The position numbers were made by a program, and so were the translations under genes. From the NCBI GenBank assembly GCA_964580315.1, contig CAZOKH010000106.1, positions 1 to 10,195 on the forward strand: a stretch of 10,195 nucleotides of DNA. Direction: 5' to 3'. Every line of letters starts with the position of its first letter. The first letter of the stretch is position 1. This DNA is from CAZOKH01 sp964580315. Its GTDB lineage: Bacteria; Chloroflexota; Anaerolineae; Anaerolineales; Anaerolineaceae. Under the pieces are notes generated by a model. That model saw only the letters and a program-made list of their open reading frames with translations, had not been told where the DNA came from and did no database searches. Of the stretch, positions 1 through 5,663 are shown piece by piece.

Positions 1-10
1 GAAAATGGGA

Positions 11-30
11 AAAATGGAGTGCTCCATTTT
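11..30. promoter_or_regulatory. Palindrome upstream of PTS cluster (operator or short terminator)
   Basis: Two nine-base arms, AAAATGGAG (11-19) and CTCCATTTT (22-30), are exact reverse complements around a TG centre. The site lies 56 bases before the PTS IIB start. As RNA it could form a hairpin whose 3' arm ends in four U residues, so a weak terminator of an upstream gene is possible. As DNA it has the shape of a dimeric repressor operator. A partial extra copy of the half-site, AAAATGG, occurs at 3-8 with flanking bases. I cannot tell the two roles apart because the upstream sequence is cut off. Confidence 0.45.
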
Positions 31-71
31 GATAAGCCTCCCCTGATCAACACCTGATGTAGAATTATTAA

Positions 72-86
72 AAAGGAGATAAGAGG
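72..86 (+). promoter_or_regulatory. Shine-Dalgarno region of the PTS IIB gene
   Basis: The stretch AAAGGAGATAAGAGG immediately precedes the ATG at 87. The GGAG core at 75-78 is eight bases from the start codon, which is ideal spacing and fixes this ATG as the start. A second GAGG abuts the start codon and is too close to be used. Confidence 0.75.
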
Positions 87-587
87 ATGACTGTCATACA
101 TGTGAGAATGGATTACCGACTGATTCATGGACAAGTTCTGGTTGCATGGAATGCTTCATTTAAATGCAATCGCATCATTGTTGCCAATGATGCTGTCGCC
201 AAAGACCCCTTGCAGGTTACTTTGTTGAAATCCGTTGCGCCAGTAGGTTCAAATGTTTCTGTTTTTTCCATTGAAGATTGCGTTGCTCATTGTAAGAGCC
301 CTGAAGGAGAGGGTGAACGCATCTTTGTGATCGTGAAATACCCCGAAGACGCCCTGGCGGCTTATGAAAAAGGATTGCCACTGACGACTCTGAATCTTGG
401 CAACCAGGCGTTTATGCGCGGCGCAAAAAAACTAACCAATGCAGTGTATCTAAATGAATCAGGGGTAAAAGCAATCAGGCAGCTTCACGATAAAGGTGTG
501 ACCATCACCTGCCGCATGATGCCAGCCGAACCGGATAATGATTTCTGGGGAAATATCGTGAAGACTTTTCCGGAATGGGTAAATTAA
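87..587 (+). CDS. PTS system mannose/fructose/sorbose-family IIB subunit
   Basis: This is a cytoplasmic phosphocarrier subunit of a mannose-family phosphotransferase permease. In this family IIB takes phosphate from IIA on a histidine and passes it to the sugar entering through IIC/IID. The 166-residue length matches a stand-alone IIB domain. The N-terminal signature RMDYRLIHGQV places the phospho-accepting histidine at residue 14, and the family-typical segment IIVANDAVAKDP follows at about residues 30-41. A strong ribosome-binding site precedes the ATG, and the next gene starts 13 bases after the stop. No IIA, IIC or IID gene is in the window, so the partners must lie upstream or elsewhere. 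The sugar cannot be read from IIB alone, but nagA and a SIS-domain gene nearby suggest an amino sugar. Confidence 0.93.
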   Translation: MTVIHVRMDYRLIHGQVLVAWNASFKCNRIIVANDAVAKDPLQVTLLKSVAPVGSNVSVFSIEDCVAHCKSPEGEGERIFVIVKYPEDALAAYEKGLPLTTLNLGNQAFMRGAKKLTNAVYLNESGVKAIRQLHDKGVTITCRMMPAEPDNDFWGNIVKTFPEWVN

Positions 588-600
588 TAAGGATTGCAAG

Positions 601-1338
601 ATGAATGCGTCACAAGAATATGCCGAAGCAATCAAAAAGGTTCTGGATCAGGTATTGAATACCCAGATGGATGCCATCCAAAAGGCTTCATCCATACTCA
701 CCGATGTCGTAGCTTCAAATGGGATTATCTATACTTTTGGAACCGGGCATTCGCATATTATTGCTGAAGACGTTACCTATCGCGCAGGTGGCCTGGTTCC
801 GATTGACGCCATCCTCGAACCCAGTTTGACAGGCCACCAGCAAGTGCACAAGAGTGAAACGATGGAGCGCGTTGAAGGTGTGGCGGATGTCATTTTGCAA
901 TACTACGGCATTTCTTTCCGTGATTGTTTGATGATCATATCCAATTCGGGAAGAAATGCCGCTCCCATTGAAATGGCCAAAGGCGCACAGGAACGAGGCT
1001 GTCCTGTCATTGCTGTTACATCCTTGAGCCATTCCAGAGAAACAACTTCCCGGCATTCCAGCGGGAAAAAGCTCTATGATTTTGCTGATGTGGTTATCGA
1101 TAACGCCTGCCCCAGGGGAGATGCCTTGCTCAACTTGCCCGGCGCGCCACAGCCCACCGGAGCCGGTTCAGGGGTGAGCGGGTTGTTCATCATGCAGATG
1201 ATCATGGTTCAAACGGTTGAGAATTTAATTCAACGCGGAATTGAACCACCGTTATTTCGCAGCGGCAATCTTGACGGCTCCGATGAAATTAACCGTGCAT
1301 TGATGAAGAGATATCAGGGAAGAATAAAAATTTGGTAA
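601..1338 (+). CDS. UPF0309-type SIS-domain protein, probable sugar-phosphate isomerase/deaminase
   Basis: The 245-residue protein has a sugar isomerase (SIS) fold of the GmhA-like branch and resembles the UPF0309 group. The segment FGTGHSH at residues 46-52 forms the first phosphosugar-binding loop. The signature IISNSGRNAAPIEMA at about 112-126 is the conserved Ser-rich phosphate loop followed by a helix. The conserved-looking stretch HSSGKKLYD at about 152-160 falls in the region before the last strands. SIS proteins bind phosphorylated sugars and isomerise them, or deaminate them as AgaS and GlmS-like enzymes do. The reaction of UPF0309 members is not established, so a role on the amino-sugar phosphate made by the neighbouring PTS and NagA is inference. 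The start is set by AAGGA at 589-593, seven bases before the ATG. The next gene begins four bases after the stop. Confidence 0.88.
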   Translation: MNASQEYAEAIKKVLDQVLNTQMDAIQKASSILTDVVASNGIIYTFGTGHSHIIAEDVTYRAGGLVPIDAILEPSLTGHQQVHKSETMERVEGVADVILQYYGISFRDCLMIISNSGRNAAPIEMAKGAQERGCPVIAVTSLSHSRETTSRHSSGKKLYDFADVVIDNACPRGDALLNLPGAPQPTGAGSGVSGLFIMQMIMVQTVENLIQRGIEPPLFRSGNLDGSDEINRALMKRYQGRIKIW

Positions 1339-1342
1339 ACCA

Positions 1343-2641
1343 ATGACGAAGCAACATTTACTGGCAGCAGCAAAAGAAGTCGACATTACCCCTCCAGTGG
1401 GCACGAAACTGGAGGGGTATATTGCCCGCAAGGAAAAAAGTCGTGGAATTCACGATCCATTGATGGGGGCGGTTTTAATCATCCAGTATGGTGATCAAAC
1501 CATAGTGTTGATAAGCCTGGATTTCCTGGTGATCAATGCTGCGGTTGTGCATAACATTCGTGAGGCAATAAGTTCAAACCTTCACATTCCCGCCAACAAT
1601 ATCCTGGTGGCATGTACTCATACACATTCGGGACCGGCAGGATTGCCGCACGATAATCCCTTGTTTGATAGTGAAAAAGATGACTGTTTGGAAAATTTGC
1701 TGGTGCGAAAATTGGCCGGAGCGGCAAGCTGGGCATTTGCTTCAATGCAACCAGCTGTAATGCGTGTTGGGCATGATTCGTTGGAAGAATTGGGAAAAAA
1801 TCGGAATTCTCCTGACAACCCGCTGGACAGCCAGTTGACGGTTTTGACTGTTGAGAATTTGCAGGGTGAAGTCATTGCAATTTGGGCAAATTATGGATGT
1901 CACCCAACGATTCTCGGTTCAGATAACTTGTTTGTTTCGGCAGATTTTCCAGGTGCGGCTCGTCAGGCTTTGAAAAGAATCTATCCTGAAATGGTCTGGT
2001 TGTTTGCAAACGGCGCATCTGGCGATATCAGTACGCGTTTCACCCGAAGGGGACAGGGTTTTGAAGAAGTCAGGCGGTTTGGATATCTTTTGGCAGGAAG
2101 CGTTTTGCGCGCAATGCAGTTGTCTGAACCCTTATCGGTCAACTACCTGCGAAGCATGGTTGAGCCTGTATCAATTCCTGTGCGTGATTTTCCACCCCGT
2201 GAAAGGGCGGAGTTGGAACTAAAAACATTGACGGAGGCATGGGAAAAATTGAAAGGCGGCAACGCCCCGGCCAGCGAACTGCGTATAGCCCAAACACGTG
2301 TTGAAGGCGCCCAGGCTCAATTGTTGATGTCACAGGGTTTTGGAAATAAAAAATCCATCAGTAGTGAAATTCAATTGATTCAACTGGGTAATTTGGCACT
2401 CATCACATTGCCGGGCGAACCTTTTACCCGAACAGTATTGGATATTAAGGAACAAAGCCCATTTGAGTTAACCAGTGTTGTCAGTTATGGGAATGACTAT
2501 CTTGGATATTTTCCTGATGAGGAATCGGTAAAAGCAGGCACATATGAAGCCCTGGTGAGTCCGTTCAAGCCTGGCGCTGCCGAAATTTTGCGCGATTCAG
2601 CATTAAAACTTTTAGAAAAGGGATTGGCGCGTGAATCTTAA
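1343..2641 (+). CDS. Neutral ceramidase-family (N-terminal catalytic domain) amidase, cytoplasmic
   Basis: The 432-residue protein matches the zinc-dependent catalytic domain of neutral/alkaline non-lysosomal ceramidases, which cleave amide bonds. The expected active-site landmarks are present in order: CTHTHSGP at 91-98 (zinc histidine at 93 or 95), GCHPT at 185-189 (second zinc histidine, 187), ASGDIS at 225-230 (serine 230 aligns with the catalytic serine), LPGEP at 356-360 (glutamate 359) and NDYLGY at 384-389 (tyrosine ligand). It starts directly with the fold (AAKEVDITPP), with no signal peptide, and it lacks the C-terminal immunoglobulin-like domain of secreted ceramidases, so it should act inside the cell. 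Ceramide is therefore an unlikely substrate. An amide on a phosphorylated amino sugar is a reasonable guess from the neighbours. No strong Shine-Dalgarno sits at the ATG, which follows the previous stop by four bases, suggesting translational coupling. Confidence 0.87.
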   Translation: MTKQHLLAAAKEVDITPPVGTKLEGYIARKEKSRGIHDPLMGAVLIIQYGDQTIVLISLDFLVINAAVVHNIREAISSNLHIPANNILVACTHTHSGPAGLPHDNPLFDSEKDDCLENLLVRKLAGAASWAFASMQPAVMRVGHDSLEELGKNRNSPDNPLDSQLTVLTVENLQGEVIAIWANYGCHPTILGSDNLFVSADFPGAARQALKRIYPEMVWLFANGASGDISTRFTRRGQGFEEVRRFGYLLAGSVLRAMQLSEPLSVNYLRSMVEPVSIPVRDFPPRERAELELKTLTEAWEKLKGGNAPASELRIAQTRVEGAQAQLLMSQGFGNKKSISSEIQLIQLGNLALITLPGEPFTRTVLDIKEQSPFELTSVVSYGNDYLGYFPDEESVKAGTYEALVSPFKPGAAEILRDSALKLLEKGLARES

Positions 2642-3044
2642 CCCTCAATTAATTATCTCGATCATCGGAATTGTTTTTATTGTGCTGGGAATTTCAGTTC
2701 GAACTGGCTGGTGGAAGAAATGGTACTGGCGAACACGTGGAGGCGCATATGGTTATGTTCCCTTGGGCGTACTATTTCTGCTTTATGCTTTTGAGAGCAA
2801 AGTGGTTCAATATGTGAACAATTTTATGCTGATCGCAGCGTATGTGGTGTTGGCGATCATGGTTGTGTATTTATCGCTTAGACCACCCAAATGGATTAAA
2901 CCAGCCTGGATTCTTTGGATTGAAGAACTGCCGGCGGCAACGCAAAAAGCCATGCGCAACCACGCCAATGAAGATGATGAATGGATGGAGTTTGTTAATT
3001 CACGTGAATCATTACAAAAATGGGCAAAACAATTAAAAAAATGA
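2631..3044 (+). CDS. Small three-helix membrane protein of unknown function
   Basis: I do not recognise this 137-residue protein. Three hydrophobic segments are visible, at about residues 6-23, 40-54 and 64-83. They are separated by a basic, tryptophan-rich loop (GWWKKWYWRTR, 26-36) that should face the cytoplasm. A soluble C-terminal tail of about 50 residues is rich in charge and tryptophan (DDEWMEF, later LQKWAKQLKK). The GTG start lies inside the end of the ceramidase-like gene, giving an 11-base overlap. AGGG about ten bases upstream could serve as ribosome-binding site. The overlap implies coupled translation and perhaps a shared task, such as holding the amidase at the membrane, but that is speculation. 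Confidence 0.75.
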   Translation: MNLNPQLIISIIGIVFIVLGISVRTGWWKKWYWRTRGGAYGYVPLGVLFLLYAFESKVVQYVNNFMLIAAYVVLAIMVVYLSLRPPKWIKPAWILWIEELPAATQKAMRNHANEDDEWMEFVNSRESLQKWAKQLKK

Positions 3045-3075
3045 CTGATGTCCATAAAAGTAGTGGAGATAGCTT

Positions 3076-3744
3076 TTGAAGCAAAAAATTATTGTTTTAT
3101 GTGATTTTGACGGCACAATTACTCATGCAGATGTTTTAGAACCAATTTATTCGCGATTTGCTTCCTGCGGCACCTATTTTGCAGAATTGTGGCACCTGGG
3201 AGAAATTGGTACGCGAGAAGAGATGATTGAAACCTTCAATTGCATTCATGCTGACCGCGCCCAACTGGAATCGGTTTTGGATGAAATTACCATTGACGAG
3301 GGCGTCCATGATTTTTTGTCTTACTGTAAGCTATTGGGATTTGAATTTGCCATTGTGAGTGATGGGTTGGAATGGTATATCCGCTATATTTTGGAGCGAT
3401 ACGCCATTTTTGATGTGGAAGTTTTTGCCAATCAGATTGTGTTCAATGCAGACGGCAGTTTTCAATTTGAATTTCCCTGGTTCAATCACTCCAACCCAAA
3501 ACGTGCGCTGCATAAACCTGCCATAATCGAGCATTATCATCAGACGGGGTATCACACGATTTTTATCGGTAATGGCAGCTCAGATCAAGATGCGGTCTGG
3601 GAAGCTGAACGTATCTATGCCAAAAATCCGCTTTTTGAATATTGCCTGAAAAAGCGAATCGAAGCACAGCATTTCGAATCGTTTGCTGACCTGGTTGGAA
3701 AATGGAAAAATGATCCCCCGCATGTATGCTGGCAGGGGAGATGA
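3076..3744 (+). CDS. HAD-superfamily (MtnX-like, subfamily IB) phosphatase
   Basis: The 222-residue protein is a HAD hydrolase. Motif I, CDFDGT at residues 9-14, supplies the nucleophile Asp10 and the acid/base Asp12. Motif II is IVSDG with Ser95. Motif III is probably Lys147 in LHKPA. Motif IV, GNGSSDQDA at 165-173, gives the magnesium-binding Asp170. The length and the inserted helical cap after motif I (about 17-75) match the MtnX/phosphoserine-phosphatase-like group. MtnX removes phosphate from a methionine-salvage intermediate, but no other salvage gene is present here, so a sugar-phosphate substrate fits the context better. The TTG start is chosen because GGAG at 3065-3068 sits seven bases upstream and the protein begins immediately before motif I. 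It is probably the last gene of the first cluster and converges with the next gene. Confidence 0.85.
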   Translation: MKQKIIVLCDFDGTITHADVLEPIYSRFASCGTYFAELWHLGEIGTREEMIETFNCIHADRAQLESVLDEITIDEGVHDFLSYCKLLGFEFAIVSDGLEWYIRYILERYAIFDVEVFANQIVFNADGSFQFEFPWFNHSNPKRALHKPAIIEHYHQTGYHTIFIGNGSSDQDAVWEAERIYAKNPLFEYCLKKRIEAQHFESFADLVGKWKNDPPHVCWQGR

Positions 3745-3761
3745 AAACCGGGAATATGCTT

Positions 3762-4337
3762 TTATTTTGGGGATTGTTTTTCGTGACCCTTTGAGGCTGA
3801 GTCCTGACGTGCCTGAAGAAATAACTGCATGGGAATGCGGCTCAAAATACCCAGCAGCAAAGCACCGCCCCACAGGCAAATCACCCCCAGAACAATGCCA
3901 TACCAGGGAAGGTGAATGCGGTAGAGGTAATAGGCAAAAGCGAGATAAGACGGATAGGTTAACCAGACGAGGATACTTAAAGGACGATAAAGACGGGAGT
4001 TGAAATAGCGTTGAAAAAGGTTTTCGAGCAATACCAGCACAGCAACACCGGCAATGACTGCGATTCGCAGATCGTTACTGATCCAGGCCAGTGCGGTTAC
4101 CAGGATAACAGCAAGGTCATGCGGAATGATTTGCCACCCCACGCTTTCTTGCTGGCTGGTTTTGGCTTCAATCACCTGGTGAAGAATATCATCAAATTCA
4201 GCCTGGTTGAGACCGGGGCAGGTTTGGTGAAGGCGTGTTTTCTCGTCATCAGAGAGCGATTGAAGCTGTATCAATTTATAGTCGAACAACGCACTGGCAA
4301 GTTCTTTTCCCTGGTTCAATTTATTCTGCGATGTCAT
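3762..4337 (-). CDS. Membrane protein of unknown function, four predicted helices
   Basis: I do not recognise this 191-residue protein. The first 65 or so residues are polar and probably helical (KELASALFDYKLIQLQ, then DDEKTRLHQ). Four hydrophobic stretches follow at about residues 71-86, 89-106, 118-138 and 145-165, and a short basic/polar tail ends the protein. I start it at the ATG at 4337 rather than further upstream: the open frame extends to 4454, but that extension would run across the promoter. AAAGGAC lies about 13 bases before the ATG, a somewhat long spacing. It is the only minus-strand gene among the sugar genes, is divergent from nagA and converges with the phosphatase gene (17-base gap), so it is probably an independent transcription unit. 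Confidence 0.7.
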   Translation of the reverse strand: MTSQNKLNQGKELASALFDYKLIQLQSLSDDEKTRLHQTCPGLNQAEFDDILHQVIEAKTSQQESVGWQIIPHDLAVILVTALAWISNDLRIAVIAGVAVLVLLENLFQRYFNSRLYRPLSILVWLTYPSYLAFAYYLYRIHLPWYGIVLGVICLWGGALLLGILSRIPMQLFLQARQDSASKGHEKQSPK

Positions 4338-4377
4338 ATCTATGTTTATAGTCCTTTTATTCGGTGGAATTTTTATC

Positions 4378-4383
4378 ATTATA
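4378..4383 (-). promoter_or_regulatory. Consensus -10 box for the 191-residue membrane protein gene
   Basis: On the minus strand this reads TATAAT, a perfect sigma-70-type -10 hexamer, 40 bases before the ATG at 4337. It would place the transcription start near 4371 and leave a leader of roughly 34 bases that contains the AAAGGAC site. The region 17 bases further upstream is T-rich and has no clear TTGACA-like -35 hexamer, so the promoter call rests mainly on the -10 match and its position. Confidence 0.5.
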
Positions 4384-4428
4384 GCTGAAAAAATAAAGAT
4401 AAAAATGGAAACACAACAAATATCAACC

Positions 4429-4445
4429 ACGGGAATTGATTTCCC
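4429..4445. promoter_or_regulatory. 17-bp palindrome in the nagA leader
   Basis: CGGGAA (4429-4434) and TTCCCG (4440-4445) are exact reverse complements around a five-base centre. The site ends 23 bases before the nagA ATG, between it and the divergent gene. Size and placement suit a repressor operator controlling nagA, possibly sensing an amino-sugar phosphate, or a small hairpin in the leader RNA. It shows no resemblance to the TGGTCTAGACCA-type sites of NagR/DasR regulators. No confident + strand promoter could be picked out in the A-rich sequence just upstream (4384-4428). Confidence 0.4.
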
Positions 4446-4468
4446 GGCACACAAGAAAAGGAGAAAAA

Positions 4469-5647
4469 ATGTCCAACGTATTATTATATGATGCGGAGCT
4501 TATCACTCCGTATGAATCAATTGAGCACGGCGCCGTGTTGATTGATGAGAATGGAAAGATTAAATCGGTAGGCTTATTGGAAGATTTTCCAGAGGTTCCC
4601 CAGGACACAATCCGTTTGCGATTGACTGGAAAGCGCGTATTACCCGGTTTAATTGATGTTCATGTGCACGGCGGTTATGGAGCCAACTTTGGCACTGGCG
4701 ATTTGCTCAAAGATATGCGTCATTACTCCAAAGAAATTGTCCAGACTGGTGTCACAGCATTCCTGCCTTCCATTTTTGCTGAAACCCCCGATGGACTGGT
4801 TGCCATGATCAAGGAATACGTAAAAATCCTTGAAAATGAAAAAATTGTTGGTGCACAACCCATTGGTTTGCATTTGGAAGGGCCATTCTTGAATCCAGAG
4901 AAAAAGGGCGCCTTTACAACGAGTTGGCTGCGTTTGCCGAATGTGGATGAGGCAAAACGATATTTGGAGGCAGGCAAGAAATGGATTAAGCAAATCACCA
5001 TAGCACCAGAGTTACCCCATGCTGATGAGGTTGCAACACTGTTTCGGCAGGCGGGTGTTGTTGTGGCGATGGGGCACACCAATGCAGATTATGAAACTGC
5101 ATCTAATGCCTTGAAAGGTTCGTTTAACCATATCACCCATACTTACAATGCTCAACGAAGTTTTGATCACCGCGCGCCGGGCGTTTTTGGGGCGATCTTG
5201 TCATCTGATCTGCCGACGGCAGAATTGATTGCAGATAACATCCATGTTCATCCCGCCTCAATGAAAATGCTTAAACGCTGTGTTGGTGTGGACCGTATTG
5301 TATTAATCACCGATGCCATTGCGGGAACGGGCTTACCGGATGGTGAATACAATCTGATGACGTACTCAGTTAAGGTGGTAAACGGCAAGGTCACACTGCC
5401 AGACGGAACCCTGGCAGGCAGCACGGCAAAATTGAACCTGTGTGTCTTCAATTCAGCCGAGGCAATGGACGTGCCCTTCCACGAAGCAGCCCAGATGGCC
5501 TCTTTGAACCCCGCCCGCATGATTGGGGTTGCTGATGAACGCGGCAGCTTGATGGAGGGTAAACGTGGGGACGTCACTGTGATGAACGATGCCGGGCAGG
5601 TGTGTTTGACCATAGTTGCCGGAGAGATCGTTTACAACAATCTCTAA
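4469..5647 (+). CDS. nagA: N-acetylglucosamine-6-phosphate deacetylase (NagA family)
   Basis: The 392-residue amidohydrolase removes the acetyl group from N-acetyl amino-sugar 6-phosphates in the cytoplasm, giving the free amine for later isomerisation. Family landmarks are present: LIDVHVHG at 61-68 (histidines 65 and 67), LHLEGPF at 134-140 (metal ligand Glu137), MGHTNA at 201-206 (His203), HITHTYNA at 221-228 (His224) and LITDAIAGTG at 279-288 (catalytic Asp282). The segment after His224 reads NAQRSFDHRAPG where many NagA proteins have NAM, a small change next to the substrate pocket. AAAAGGAG ends seven bases before the ATG at 4469. This start is preferred over an in-frame TTG at 4436 that lies inside the palindrome. 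The oxidoreductase gene follows after 16 bases. Activity on GalNAc-6-P or another N-acyl sugar cannot be excluded. Confidence 0.93.
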   Translation: MSNVLLYDAELITPYESIEHGAVLIDENGKIKSVGLLEDFPEVPQDTIRLRLTGKRVLPGLIDVHVHGGYGANFGTGDLLKDMRHYSKEIVQTGVTAFLPSIFAETPDGLVAMIKEYVKILENEKIVGAQPIGLHLEGPFLNPEKKGAFTTSWLRLPNVDEAKRYLEAGKKWIKQITIAPELPHADEVATLFRQAGVVVAMGHTNADYETASNALKGSFNHITHTYNAQRSFDHRAPGVFGAILSSDLPTAELIADNIHVHPASMKMLKRCVGVDRIVLITDAIAGTGLPDGEYNLMTYSVKVVNGKVTLPDGTLAGSTAKLNLCVFNSAEAMDVPFHEAAQMASLNPARMIGVADERGSLMEGKRGDVTVMNDAGQVCLTIVAGEIVYNNL

Positions 5648-5663
5648 AGAAAGAGGTGCATCG

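Noticed and set aside
3715..3738. CCCC...GGGG hairpin at the end of the phosphatase gene as terminator
   Set aside because: The stem is short and bulged, lies inside the coding region and has no T run after it.
4011..4388. Plus-strand 125-codon open frame opposite the membrane protein gene
   Set aside because: Its composition looks like a shadow. The minus-strand frame has coherent membrane helices and a promoter.
4338..4454. N-terminal extension of the 191-residue membrane protein to 4454
   Set aside because: It would run over the TATAAT box and the nagA leader palindrome. It is cysteine- and isoleucine-rich low-complexity sequence with no start context.
4436..4468. Longer nagA reading frame starting at TTG 4436
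   Set aside because: The TTG lies within the palindrome, and the extension encodes the AAAAGGAG ribosome-binding site. The ATG at 4469 has ideal spacing and matches the usual NagA N-terminus.
4338..4468. glmS-type ribozyme or riboswitch before nagA
   Set aside because: The 131-base gap is shared with a divergent promoter, is mostly A/T-rich and shows only one short dyad, with no multi-stem structure.
5616..5663. Upstream extension of the oxidoreductase into nagA
   Set aside because: It would overlap 32 bases of nagA without its own ribosome-binding site, whereas the TTG at 5664 has AGAGGTG correctly placed.
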